Shown piece after piece: positions 43,925 through 55,839 of a stretch of DNA of 64,000 nucleotides (its first letter is position 1; the number at the start of each line of letters is the position of its first letter). This DNA comes from Oscheius dolichura (Eukaryota > Nematoda > Chromadorea > Rhabditida > Rhabditidae), in the NCBI GenBank assembly GCA_932521035.1, contig OW051496.1, positions 7,254,001 through 7,318,000 of the forward strand, written 5' to 3'. The position numbers were made by a program, and so were the translations under genes. Below the pieces are notes generated by a model that saw only the letters and a program-made list of their open reading frames with translations, did no database searches and was not told the origin of the DNA.

Positions 43925-46900
43925 TCAGGAACTGAAATTGAAACTGCCAGGAAGTACCGCATCTCCAAAAGCGAATCCTCCTGCTTCCTTCAACTTTTTA
44001 GACTCCTCGGATTTAATGTGGTTATCACATAACTACAAATATTATTTTTAAAACTTATACACTTACTTGGTCAAGCTCATGAAGCTGGTTCTTCTCCTCC
44101 TCCGTAAGTGTTCCAATCATTTGTTCAAATAGCATACCATCTGTTTGTTGGAAACCTGAAGCATATAAGAGTATATAAAAATCAATATGTCTTACTTCTA
44201 AGAGTGTTTTTAAAAATAACAAACACGTCAGGCCCAGTTTCCCCATCCATCAGCGTGGAAAACTGCTCTGTATCTGTTTCTTCTTCGAAAACTGTTGAGT
44301 CGTCGCCTTCATCACTATTTATATCACATTCTGCTGTTTCTCCTGTAGCTTTTTTATGCTCCTTATCCAACGTTTCAAGGTAATGCTGAGTAGACTCGTC
44401 CACGTGGTCTTCGTTATCCGAAAGATCATCATCAATGTTTCGATGATCGTCTTCATCGTCACTAGATTCATCCGAGTCGTCATCATCCGCCTTTTTATTT
44501 TCAGCTTGCGTTTTCAGAGCTCTTTGAAGACCATTAAATATTTGCAACGAATTTTGAATAATCTGTAAACGGGAAATAAATGTGCAAAACAAACCAACCT
44601 TCTTAGGATCATAGGAAACAACGGAAGGCCTGTATTCTGATGGAAGCTGAAGAAGTGTACACCATGCTAAAACAGCCATCCGACGGTTATGGATTCCCTC
44701 GATCTTAGCACCCATCGCTAAAAGTTGTTCGGTAACATAATCCAACGGATTCGGATGATCAGGAGCCAACTCTTTGAGGACTTGAATGGAAAGCTCAGGA
44801 TTGGTGTAGAGCGCAGCAACAACAATCTAAAGCATCGCAAAATGAATCAATATTGACGCAAACTCACTAGAAGAAGCATATGTTGAAGCTCCTTAATACC
44901 ATCTTCGAAAGATTTAGTAAGACGCTCAAGCGCCAGCAAGACGATAGCAGGAACCGCTTCATTAATCATACCATGACATTGAAGGAGTAAAATTTCCAAT
45001 AATTTTGCTGCATGTAACTGATCATCATCGCCAGCATCCATGTTCTGCAACGAGGTTTCAAGCTTTAAAAAAACCAACGTGAAGCACAGTTTTACACATG
45101 TCGATAATCGCATTAAGTCTTTCTGGTCGAGCAAGGAAACTCTCAGTATCAGTTACTACATAGAGATGTAGAACTGGAACAACATCTGTAACAATTTTAT
45201 ATTATAGCAAAAACAGAACACACCTGAGAAAACTATGGTGCATGAATTATCATTTTTCACAATATGATAAACCATATCAAAAACTTTCCACATAGGTTCA
45301 CTAACATAATTCATGATTAACGATTGGATTAACAGAAATACTTCATCGTAGAAATCTATAAGAACTTCTATAATAATTAAAAACATAAATAGATTAGCTT
45401 ACCAATATTGGCAGTGGTAAAAACGTGGTCAATAATTCGTAAAACACTGGCTTCCATCTTCACCATTATTTCTCTATGCTCACAGACCACTTCGAGGATT
45501 GTAGAAAGCGTGCTTATTATACTCATCATGGCTGGAGTTCTGTCTTCTGCCACTTCGCTCGTCATAATTTGAAGGAACATATTTGACTGGAAACGGCTAA
45601 AATTTTTTTAAAAATATGCTCACTAGTTGTTCAGTTATATCTGCGGCAATGGGAATAACGTCTTCCATAAACTGCTCCATAAGATCGTCCATAACAGCAA
45701 CTACATCTTCGATTTGGGAACGAGCTACCAGAGATAGCACTTTCAGTATAATTTCTCGAATATGAGGTTGAATCATGCCATGAGCTAGAAAAATAAATGT
45801 ACTGAATCAAAGAGCGAGAAAGGAAACCTTTTTCTTGATCTTCCAACATGCATTGCAAAGCTAGAGCAGATTCAACACAACCAGGCAGTTCCTCTTGGTC
45901 GTTACACAACGTTTTTATTAAATTATCCACAGCTTTCTTGAGAATTTTTCTATTGTTGTATTGCGCTCCACTGTATTGTTTTAGAGTCCATGCTGCGCGT
46001 GCTCGAACAAATCTTGCTTCGTCGTTTAGACGATTTGTGACATGAGCGTCCACCAACTTTTCCACGTCTTTTTTGTATTTCTTGTTTTTAATAAGGTGGG
46101 CTGCGAGTTCACCTAGCATTCGTAAAGCGCCATCAACTTCTCGCGGATTCTTGGTGCTGCTAAGGACCTTAAAAGAGTATGATGTGTTCAGAAGAAGCAT
46201 ACATTGACAGCAAATGCAAGGATTGGTTGTATAATATCCTTTCTTTTGGAAAGAGCAGCTAATAACGAACCCGCACCATAAGCAGGATTGTGCATATCTT
46301 CAAAAATATCTAAAAATAACTTATTCTTCTTCTCTTCTTCAAAAAGTCTTCTTGCACATACCATATTTAAAACGCACATATTCTTCCGCGTCGTCCTCCC
46401 ACATATCTTCATCGTCATCAGTATGGCAAAGTAAGGGAAAAAGAATGTGCTGAACCATATCTTGGGCATGCGGTTTTAGCACTTTCCATGTGTGAGCGTG
46501 GGAAACAGCAGTATTGAGGAAAGACAAAGCAAGATAAACGACCTGTAAATAAATATGCGAGATAACCATAAGTAAATCTAACCCTTTCTGAAACGAATGT
46601 GCCTCTTTGATGCTCATTGAGAATATGAGTCATAACTTCCACACAGGGAATAGAATAATTCTGCAAGAAATGGTTTGCAAAATCTGTATATTGATGTTCC
46701 ACGCTTCCGGGCGCACCATATCTAAATGGCGTGTGAAAAGAGTTGAGATAGTGATACCTTTCAAATACGCGATCAAGAATTTTGGCTGCCCATTTTTTAC
46801 ATTTCCACCAAATCATGTGAGTACGTTCTTCATGATCTTCTATCTGATTAATCTCAGGAGGGCAAGGCCTAGAAAGCACATTCTTGCAGAACTCAATCCA

Positions 46901-49900
46901 GCAATCAACTCCTGTGGTCATCATTTCCAAATTCAATGTGAACTGAACCCAATAAAGCGATAAGTAAAGATTTTTTTAAACCTGAATTAAGGCGTGGAAG
47001 ATTTTTAAAATAAGCTTTTGAATGGTAACAGACTCTTGTGAAGGATTGTTTTCTAATTGAGCAAAATGATGCTGGAGAACTGGAAGAATTTCTTTCATAG
47101 TTTCCACAAGCGGCGATCTCTCTTTAGTTCTCTTATATCTAAACAGAAAATTACGGAATGTCACGGATCAAACACACTCATAAATTTTAGCCATTCTATA
47201 TAAAACTAGAAGAGCTCCGAGAAGAGCATTTCCATCCGGCGTACTGAGTTTTACTTTTATAGCGGGAACAAGTCCAGACCAATTATTAGGAAATTCTGTG
47301 CGCATAATAGTCTGGGCAACAACGCAAAGATGTGGCCTAAATAAAATTCATAGAACTGTAAATATACTAAAAAACCTAGTGTTGTCCCCTGCCACACATA
47401 CTGCTTCAAGAATGTTATCTTGAATAAGCTGTCGATCGCGCGGACTTATTGTGTGCTTTTTGACCGACTCTTGATCTTCGGAGCTTTTATCGTCGTCAGT
47501 GTCAATCTGTAACTACAAAAGTAAATATCTATTAGAATTTGCTTACCTCCCAGTATTTTACAATGGAGTTTTTGAAGTAGATCACGGCGGCTTGACGCAC
47601 AGCTGAAGGGTAAGTAGCCTCACATGCAACTTGCAGCAATTCGGGAGCGAAGCCATCGTTATCAGAAAGCTAAAACACTAAAGTAAGAGAAGTCAGCTAA
47701 GCAAACAGAGACTTCTCTGATTTTAATATATCAAATATATTTTTACTATTTAATTACTAATTACAATTTATAAGTACTATCAACAATTATTTCGAAAGCA
47801 AAGACAAGCAAGCAAACCCGTTCAATAAAAATATAAGCGCTTAACAGTATTTAGCATGCACACATTTCGGCCTTCTCGTAATATTTGGCTGCTAGTTTGC
47901 CTTTCATAGCTTCTGTTGCCGCTTCAGCTGCTTCGGTATACAAATTGTAGGCTCTTTCAAAATCTTGTTCCAATTCGCATCCTCCTTCTTGGTACATTTC
48001 GGCCATTTTAGCAAGTATTTCGTAGCTTGGCCGGTAGCTGCCTTCTGCGTTCTCATCACTGAATCCCAGAACTTTTTGATACCATTCTACAGAAAGAGCG
48101 AAGTTGGGTTGGGCGTGTTTTCCCATTCCACGGCCTGTTTCATATGCATCAGCTACAAAAAGCATCGCACTTCTATCTCCCATTTCAGCTGCGGTAAGCA
48201 TCAGTTCGAATGCATAAGCTTCTTTATCGTATTCTTCGCTATCAAATTTTTCATTCCAATTTTCATCTTCGCCAATATCTTTGAGAAGTTCATGAGGTAG
48301 TCCGTATGACATCTGGGCGATCGTCAAAATAGCTTCTAGAACTCCACAACGTCGAGCTACGTCTAAGTGATACAAAGCTGCTTCTCTGTCGTAGTTGACT
48401 GCTTCTCTATTCGTGTTTCTATGATTAACTGTTTCTCCTAGAGCTATCTTCTTTTCATCATTGTCTTCTTGTGGTAGGAAACGTCCAAGTTCGTGGTACC
48501 GGGCTAAGTCCAAATGTATTTGTCCAAGTGTGCTGGCATGTTGTGTAACACGATGAGCCTCAGCAAGCTTTTGTTGTTCCAAAACAGAGATGACGCCGGC
48601 AGGTATAGACTGCTTCCGCGCAACATTCCAATATTCTTCTCTTTCGGTATCCCTTGTCAGACGACTACTACCTCCCGCCGAACAGCTTCCAATGGAACTG
48701 AGACTCAAGCTATCGAAGCGTTTACTTTCGGTACTGGGACTATGAAATGCAACTTTTCTTGGTGGAGCTAAGAGTGCTACATCCATATCTTCATCAAAGT
48801 CTTGCAATTGTATGTTCAAAGTGATCTGAGTGACGCACTCTTCACAAGCACATGAATCGTCGTGGGTTGGACTATCACTTCTTGACGTAGCTGTACTGGC
48901 GGATCGGCTTCTGAGTGTAAGAGTTCTTTGTCTTAGACATTCCATAGCATCTTGTTCGTCCAACTCCGGAACTATCGGTGAACAGGCGCTTGCGTGATGA
49001 ATGAAAGTGGTCGCAGCTGTCTGGTTCTCGAATTTTCCTTCCTGGATCGCACGTCGTTCCGAATCAGACAAATCGAAATCTGTCAGACATAGGGAATGAC
49101 AAATATCATTGCAAACATGTGAATGGAAAAAAAGCGCCATTCCTCGTGTTCCAAGGTTTCCGTCTCCATATTCTGTACCAGCAACTGTATGAATTTGTGG
49201 ATCCGTGTAGAGATCTCCTACTCCTTGTACATCGACAACCATCACCTGATGCCCAGAACGCTCGAATGTAAAGTGAGTGAACGCGTGAGGTGTCTTCCTG
49301 GATACGTCAGATATGAATCCACTGTTACTGTTGTACTTAATGTAGTTGCCTTCAATAAAATGTTCTAGATGAAACAAAGGTTGTCCAGGCATGTCCAAGA
49401 TTTGTATTACACACATTTGCATGATGTCGATCTTCTTCGGAGGATCATAACGATTAAATTCTTCTGCCCAAAGTTTTGCGTCCATTTGCAGCATAACATC
49501 TTCCATAATAACTTGATTGTCCACTTCTTGAATATATTTCTTGGCTACGTAATTGTGGGCATGGCTCCAATCTTCTGTATGACACAGGGAACTGAGCTTC
49601 TTGAGACGGTAGCATTCCCGCATCGCACCGCGTGCGAATGGCTCCGGATGAATTTTAACTTCAATGTAATCATGAGACCACTCCTGACGAATAGATGAGT
49701 AACGGGATCGTTTAGCTCTAACAGTAGGGAGCTCATCAATACGAAACGCAGACCATGGATCGTTTAGAATTCGACGAGCCCGACGTGCTGCTGCCTTCCA
49801 CCGTTTCATCAGATGTTCTACACGGCGACGTCTATGTTCTTCTGGTTCATCAGGAGATGGAGATTGATCTCTGTCCGTTAGAAGATGAGATAGATTTTGC

Positions 49901-50132
49901 CACTCGCTGCTTTCACTGGAGGTAGTCGTACGCAGACGTGTCCGCTGAAGACACCACTGTGAAAATTTACTGAAAGGGCTGCCGGCTTGTCTTTTTAACT
50001 TTTTTTGTACAAAAATGTGAAGAAAAAAAAGAAATGTTTTTAACGCACCTTATCCAAATATTCTCCAGCTTGTTTCTGATCGTCTGCGACTGTAGTGGCG
50101 TGGAGAGCCTTTACAATTGTCTCCCGATCCAT
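43925..50132 (-). CDS. IPO7: Importin-7/8 (nuclear import receptor)
   Basis: Importin-beta family carrier of ribosomal proteins, histones and SMADs into the nucleus. Exon 1 (50049-50132) encodes MDRETIVKALHATTVADDQK and ends in phase 0. Exon 2 starts at 47669 with LSDNDGFAPELLQV and continues VRQAAVIYFKNSIVKYWE, aligning without a gap to the importin N-terminal domain. Later landmarks: ERSPLVETMKEILPVL, WWKCKKWAAKILDRVFERYH, SHAHTWKVLKPHAQDMVQHI, VDGALRMLGELAAHLIK, an acidic loop rich in Asp/Ser, and the C-terminus FGDAVLPGSFNFSS. Most introns are 35-60 nt, but intron 1 is 2379 nt (47670-50048) and contains the eEF2 kinase gene. Stop at 43925-43927. Confidence 0.93.
47851..49944 (-). CDS. EEF2K: Eukaryotic elongation factor 2 kinase, nested in importin-7 intron 1
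   Basis: Ca2+/calmodulin-dependent alpha-kinase that phosphorylates eEF2 and slows translation. Intronless over 650 codons. Seen: calmodulin-target segment RARRILNDPWSAF, alpha-kinase core FARGAMRECYRLKKL, NYVAKKYIQEVD, MDAKLWAEEFNRYDPPKKID, GVGDLYTDPQIHTV, DGNLGTRGMALFF, the zinc ligands HSHVCNDIC, a Ser-rich regulatory linker, and SEL1-type helical repeats ending AATEAMKGKLAAKYYEKAEM. The first in-frame ATG is at 49807-49809, just before the calmodulin site, yet the frame stays open and protein-like upstream (SSESSEWQNLSHLLTDRDQS). Acceptors TTCAG at 49945-49949 and CACAG at 49957-49961 are in phase 0. Stop TAA at 47851-47853. Confidence 0.95.
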   Translation of the reverse strand, partial: RTRLRTTTSSESSEWQNLSHLLTDRDQSPSPDEPEEHRRRRVEHLMKRWKAAARRARRILNDPWSAFRIDELPTVRAKRSRYSSIRQEWSHDYIEVKIHPEPFARGAMRECYRLKKLSSLCHTEDWSHAHNYVAKKYIQEVDNQVIMEDVMLQMDAKLWAEEFNRYDPPKKIDIMQMCVIQILDMPGQPLFHLEHFIEGNYIKYNSNSGFISDVSRKTPHAFTHFTFERSGHQVMVVDVQGVGDLYTDPQIHTVAGTEYGDGNLGTRGMALFFHSHVCNDICHSLCLTDFDLSDSERRAIQEGKFENQTAATTFIHHASACSPIVPELDEQDAMECLRQRTLTLRSRSASTATSRSDSPTHDDSCACEECVTQITLNIQLQDFDEDMDVALLAPPRKVAFHSPSTESKRFDSLSLSSIGSCSAGGSSRLTRDTEREEYWNVARKQSIPAGVISVLEQQKLAEAHRVTQHASTLGQIHLDLARYHELGRFLPQEDNDEKKIALGETVNHRNTNREAVNYDREAALYHLDVARRCGVLEAILTIAQMSYGLPHELLKDIGEDENWNEKFDSEEYDKEAYAFELMLTAAEMGDRSAMLFVADAYETGRGMGKHAQPNFALSVEWYQKVLGFSDENAEGSYRPSYEILAKMAEMYQEGGCELEQDFERAYNLYTEAAEAATEAMKGKLAAKYYEKAEMCAC

Positions 50133-50987
50133 ATTAAACAGTAACCCTGTAATTTCGGTATAGCTTTTTACATTAAAATATACCTTATTGTTTTATATCG
50201 TATAAATAGAATTGGCCGAAGAAAAGCTGCTATCTGAAAAAAATGATGTAAATAATGAGCAAACATAAAAAATGGGGGTCTAACCCAATCTCTTGTCGTA
50301 CTTTCAATGGACCCCACAAAAACATGGCATGGCAATAACAAAATCAAGCAGTAAAGAGAAATAACTGCTATGAAAACATGGTATCTTGTGAGCTTAGATT
50401 TCTCGATTCTTTATTTTTTTTAGAGAAAACGCCAGAACGTTGCGAGACTGCCCGTTCTTTGTAAACCTAAACGTACTGTGCAGCATATATATTAGGTCGT
50501 TTCAAGGCTGTGACAAACAAACGAGAGCAGGAAACAAAGCTATTAAAACAATTACTCACCTTTAGAAAAATCAGAGATTGCAGCTATCGCTTCTATTCGC
50601 CAGAATAAGACCTGAAAGATGAAAAATTATAAGATACAGCATAGAACAAGAGCAAGTTTGAGACATTAATAAAGGACTGTAGGTAACATCCTAAAAAAAG
50701 ATCAGCGACAATTATCAGCTGCTAGGTTTCCGGTATATTATCATTCCGAAAAAGGCTTATCTTTGTCACAAGCTGTAGAGAAAGGGGACAGAAAACGAGA
50801 CGATTGTTCGGATCGATGACAAAGAAAAAAGCCTACAAAAAAGTCTACATTTTCTCCTCTAGGAGAACGTTACAATTTTTCCGTTAAACAGCGTGCAATA
50901 CATATCGTAGAAACATGCATATCGTTGGACCGAAAAAATTGAAATCTAGTGTACTTTCTCGCTTATTCTTTTTTTCAGGCTTTGAAG
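50133..50987. promoter_or_regulatory. Divergent promoter region, 855 bp
   Basis: Separates the start of importin-7 (leftward) from the gene at 50988 (rightward). AT-rich, no coding frame. It should hold both promoters. The right end is a pyrimidine tract closing in TTTTTTTCAG, ten bases before the ATG. Confidence 0.5.
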
Positions 50988-51666
50988 ATGTCAAATAAAA
51001 GAGTAGGCGGAATTCCCTATCTACGAACAACATTCAAGTTCGATTTCAATTCAATGGAAAATATGGATGAAGATGCAAAAAGTGCTTTTGTTGAAGAATT
51101 AAAAACCCGACTACTTCCATGTGTAGAATTGTTCGATATAGACATACCAGGTCCATCTTCAGGGCATGAATTAAAGGTATTTTCTAGCTTTTTTTATTTA
51201 ATATTTTCCGTTTCTGGTTCACGTCCAAAATTGCATTTTAGAATGAACAAATATCTATTGGACTCCAGTCCGTCTTTGACCATCTTGCAGAAAGCAAAGC
51301 TGAAGTTGTGCTATTCGATTCCACATTAGTTAAACCTTCCGGCGTTTCCAATATGATTGCGCTTTTCGCTAATAAGTTAGTCAACCTTTTTATTGTAGCT
51401 TTTTTTTGTTTAGTTCGGGGGCCACATCTTATTCCGTGGAAAATTTGTCAAAATTGCTTTCATCGTGGAATCTCATTGCCGATGCGCTAGCCACTACTGG
51501 TAGAAATTCGAAACTGAATGAATTTCTCAAGTCTGGTTCTCTTCGACCTATTGTTCCCTCTCCAGTATGCTGCTTCAGATGTTAATCCTAATTTTTCTTT
51601 CAGGGCTCCAAACTGAAACCGGCTGTTATCACGCAATCGCAAGGTAAAAAGAATAAAAAGAAGTGA
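50988..51666 (+). CDS. Unrecognised conserved-looking protein, about 178 residues
   Basis: Four exons: 50988-51176, 51242-51375, 51414-51564, 51604-51666. The protein starts MSNKRVGGIPYLRTTFKFDF, has ENMDEDAKSAFVEELKTRLL, then SVFDHLAESKAEVVLFDSTL, an ATSYSVENLSKLLSSW helix region, and ends in a basic KKNKKK. No signal peptide or membrane segment, so cytosolic or nuclear. No family recognised. The acceptor TTTTTTTCAG ending at 50978, just before GCTTTGAAG and the ATG, is what a nematode trans-splice site looks like. Confidence 0.7.
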
Positions 51667-51832
51667 CTAGTATAATACTACTTTTATTGTTTTAAAGTCT
51701 GAACGTGTAAAATTAAATAATATACAAATTTCTGCATCTACAAAGAAAGACATTGCCTATTTAGCACCAAGAAATGTACAAGAGCACATCAGTGAAAGAG
51801 GTTAAAAATTAGTGAAAATACAAAAAAAACGA

Positions 51833-53429
51833 TTATCTTTTCCAATATCCTCCTAGATCTCTCAGTTTGTCTGACAACGTTCGTTTATGGTGCTTAACGG
51901 TTGTATTTAATGGACGAGATCCTTCATCTCGAATTGCTATAGCAGCGCCAACGAGAAGACTAACATCAACGGCTGGATAATTCTAAACAATATTTCGCGA
52001 TTTTGAAACAAAAATTTTGGTTACGTTTACCTGTAATAAGTGAAGACAGTCCGAAAAGTCTGAGGTTAGCAAAAAATTCCTTTGAAGTTGAAGCATGGCT
52101 AAACAAATGAATGGAAGAAGTGTAAAACGTTTAGAATCAGCGAATAGACTGTCCCATATTGTGATTACATCAGGAAGAGGAAACTCTTGGCTCAATAGCA
52201 ATGACAGCCACCGAAAAGCGTAAAACTGAACATGTAAACTGATATCATAATAAAAAGTTACTTGTGGACTAATTTTGAGCGTCTGTACAATATGGGCGAA
52301 AAGTTCTGGATCTACTTCAGCTACCAATGCATGAAAAGACGACATAGATGATTCTAAAAAATATTGGCCTCCAACATAATATGTACAAACCAATGCCACA
52401 ACTGCTATTATCCAGTGTTTTAATAAAATAATCCTTGATCTCGCTCATAAATTGCTGGAAGCAAAAAAACGCATCAGCTTCGGCATGAGCTGCCCACTCT
52501 TCATCGGGATCGGCGGCAAAGACATAATACAACGGGCCTAGCACTTCGTTCATCCCTTGGACATACTTGACACCCGGATTGAGTTTGGCATATACAAATA
52601 GAATTCTCTCACAGACTTGCCAATGTGTTTCAGTGCCATTAATAAGATCTGATTTTACAACTTCTCTAGAAGGTTTCCTTTTCTATAACACGTATTTTGG
52701 GCAGTGGAAAATTCATTACCGGCTTTATCGCTATGTCAAATTCCTCTGCTTGCAAATTTGCTATGACAACTCGCGAACTTAATGAAATTTTCGAACATAT
52801 TCTGAAAATATATTCTTATATAAAAATTTAAAACTAACGTATTGGGAAAATTCGTGCTCAATTGGAAAAACTGCATTTCTGGTCGTAGTCGCCTACAATC
52901 TTTGTCAATTTGAGCAAGAATTCGATTATCGTCGAAGAAAGCAGACCATTCACTTTCAGAACTATCGGATAGAGGCTAAATAATTGATCGCAATCAGAAA
53001 TCGAAGATACGTTCAACTTACATGATCTCCGTTAGGCTCTGATGGTCCTGCAGTAAGCAATTGTTCAACCATTGTGTCGTAGTTTTCACGTTGCATTTGA
53101 AGAAATTTTTTCCACTGATCACGCTGTGGTGGTAGATAGTTGAGGAGTAACCGCCATGCCAGAGGCCGAAGTGCATCAGGAATGCCGTAGGTGCATGCAG
53201 ACCGTAGCTCGTCCATACTTATTGATGTCTTATCAATGAGAAGAACTTTTTCTACTCGGGCCAACCTAAAGATTTTCATTTAAAAAATAATTAAACCTAC
53301 CTTTCTTGATATCGGCTACTTACCGAAATCATTTTTCTATAGTTAATTTCTATAAAATGCCTATAGAACAAGTTGTTTACTCTAATAAAATATCTTACTG
53401 AATTGACTCTGGGATCTACAAACGACATT
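51833..53429 (-). CDS. TBC1D13: Rab GTPase-activating protein, TBC1D13-like
   Basis: TBC-domain GAP (TBC1D13 acts on Rab35). Landmarks: LARVEKVLLIDKTSISMDEL, YGIPDALRPLAWRLLLNYLP, the arginine-finger motif in ILAQIDKDCRRLRPEM, the glutamine-finger motif YVQGMNEVLGPLYYVF, HAEADAFFCFQQFMSEIKDY, FYAFRWLSLLLSQEFPLPDV and ITIWDSLFADSKRF. Both catalytic fingers are present, so it should be active. The C-terminus ends DLGGYWKR. The N-terminal two exons are uncertain: MSFVDPRVNS at 53429 is one candidate start. Stop TAA at 51833-51835. Confidence 0.87.
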
Positions 53430-53633
53430 ATCTAAATAAAGCGTTTATTTTACCTTTAGAAAATAGTTACACGTACATATATAAAACATTCTACAGCGTA
53501 GAATAAGATCCCAAAAATACCTAAAACAAGACAATAGCTACAAAAAATTAAAACCCCAGGGGATACAATAGATAATAGACTAGAAATATGGCAGAGTATT
53601 AAAAAAATACAAAGAGATCAAATTGTGGACAAC

Positions 53634-55839
53634 TTATTGTAGAAAGGGGGGTAACAGCTGACGGGAAAGCTGAAACAGACCGGTTCCAACTACACGAAGG
53701 TCGATACGCATTAAAGGTACCTGAAACAGATGATAGAAATAATAGTAACTCTTTCTAGTTTACCTTTCCGCTAACAGAAGAGTTATAAGAAAGTGCTGGC
53801 AGGATAAGAGTGACTTTTGGAGTAGTGGTAAAATTTCTTTCAAGAGCAGGCAGTAGGAAATAATCCTAGTTAAAAAAAATGAACATGCCTGGAAATACCA
53901 ACCTCTAAAGCTACTACATAGAGCGTGTCATCTTTTTGTTGGATAGCCGACGTTAATCTTTCATAAATTTTCTTGTTATAGCTCGGCTGTCCATTTTTAA
54001 TTAGTTTTCGTGCTCTTTCACGACGTTCTCGTACTGATCCACCAGAGACGCTGATCATATCCAGATGCCGCCATAAACCTTTCGCTGCCTTTGCAGTCGA
54101 TGTTTTCTGTTCAACTTTTGTGCTGCAAATAGTTATTTTTAAACCAAAAAGAACTAACTTGTTTTTATCTACTGCATCGGTAATATTGACACGCATATTT
54201 CCAACTGCTGTCAACCACTCGTTTTGTTTCTTTTGTAGCAGCCGCCGTTTTCCTTTAAGACCAAGTCCCATGGCTTCATGACGATCTACCCATTCATAAA
54301 GGTCATTATTTAATCTGAATTTAGGCGTAATAACATAACAACGTCGCTTACTTTATTGTTTCTGTTTTGTTGTAAAACTTTTTATCTGTACATTTTGCGC
54401 TGTTATTTAAAGGAAATGTGGAAACGACATCCGTATCCAATATTCTTCCTCCGGAAAGATACTTATTTGTCCTAGGGAGAGCCGCAGGTTTTGCTGATGT
54501 GTCGCTAAATTATCACAATTTTATAAATAAGCTGAACAAACGTGGTAAAATTGATAGGATTTACTGCCATTACCAAGAATACCGCCATCATCATTGTTCC
54601 GGCAACGGCCATTCTTTTTCTTGTAGGTGCACCTTCTTCTTCTGGTCTCTATAATCGGAGTTCATTGGAAGGAAAACCTTTACCTCATATCTGAACAGTA
54701 TTTGACGTAGTAAACCATTTTCCGCAGTTAATCGTTCATTTTCGGCTTTTAGTGTGTTAACGGTCCTTTTTAAATCATCGACTTCATTACGCTTCTTAAC
54801 ACGGGAAGCCTGTGCAGCTGCTCTGTTTTTTGCTTTACGATCTTCAATCTTTTGCACTTCAGACTATAACAGATTAATTGAAACAGACGAAAGTCTGAAA
54901 AACCTACATCGTTGTAAGTCTCACGAGACACCAAAATTTTTTGTGCTGGGACAGAGATTGGCTGTAGTTGCTAAAATTTCCAGCGTAATAAGACTGTAAA
55001 CTAACGAACCGATCCTGTTGCTTGACTTATGTATATGGGAGCAGCAACGTTTTCAGAATTGGTATATACTGAGTGGTGTTCTGTCTTCATATAAACTGTA
55101 GGATTGTTTGCATGATAATTAGAAGCTATCGAAGTGTGTAGGGAAACCGCCTGAGTGCCATTAGAAAGAGATGGAACTTTTGAGGCCTTAAACATGATAG
55201 TAGAGGAACCAGGTCTTCAGTACAATATGCAGCCTCGTGAAAACAAAAACTTACAGTTGAGGTAGGAACAAGGTAAAGATATTTTTTAGCTGAAGGTGTC
55301 AATACTGTTTGTGTGTTAGGAGAAGGTCGAGGGGCAATCGGTGCGTAATTTCTTGGACTTTCCTAAAAGTAAAGGATGTTGTTTTTTGCGATGTCTGAAA
55401 CGATATATTTCTTTACCGTGTTGTCTGATCCTCTTCTTTCATCATAATTATGGTCAATCGGAAACGTTTGAAAAGGTGGAGGAAATACCCAAGGAGAACC
55501 TTGATCAGTAGTGCTCTGAACATCCTATTTGAAAACGGAAGAATATGATTTATACCTCACTTCCACTTGGACTATGTTTTCCAGAATCTGATGAATTGCT
55601 TGAAATATATCCGCTGTCAAAAATGCCACACGCAGGATCAACAGTCGACGATGTAAACGGCTCTAAGAACTCAGAGCTGGTGGAAAACGGACTATAGTTC
55701 TAAATATATCATTTTTCCTGGGTGTCTTTATTTCACTCACATGCGACGCTAAATAGTCTTCATTTGGACGAAAAAGAGAATGCGTTTCAATTTCAAAAAG
55801 ATCATCTTCAAGCCATTCTGATGTTACTTGGCCGTCCAT
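53634..55839 (-). CDS. ATF6: ER-stress transcription factor ATF6
   Basis: Membrane-bound bZIP factor cut in the Golgi under ER stress. The N-terminus is an acidic, Ser-rich activation region (MDGQVTSEWLEDDLFEIETH). The basic region is EDRKAKNRAAAQASRVKKR with a leucine zipper (LKRTVNTLKAENERLTAENG). A 35-nt intron leads to RPEEEGAPTRKRMAVAGTMM and one membrane helix (MMAVFLVMAVNPI). The luminal part is decisive: NNDLYEWVDRHEA, IQQKDDTLYVVALE, FLLPALERNFTTTPKVTLIL and GTGLFQLSRQLLPPFLQ follow ATF6, not XBP1. GKRRLL in the lumen is a possible site-1 protease cut. Start ATG at 55837-55839; stop at 53634-53636. Confidence 0.88.

Noticed and set aside
53634..55839. XBP1
   Set aside because: The bZIP alone would allow it, but a membrane helix and an ATF6-type luminal domain follow in frame.
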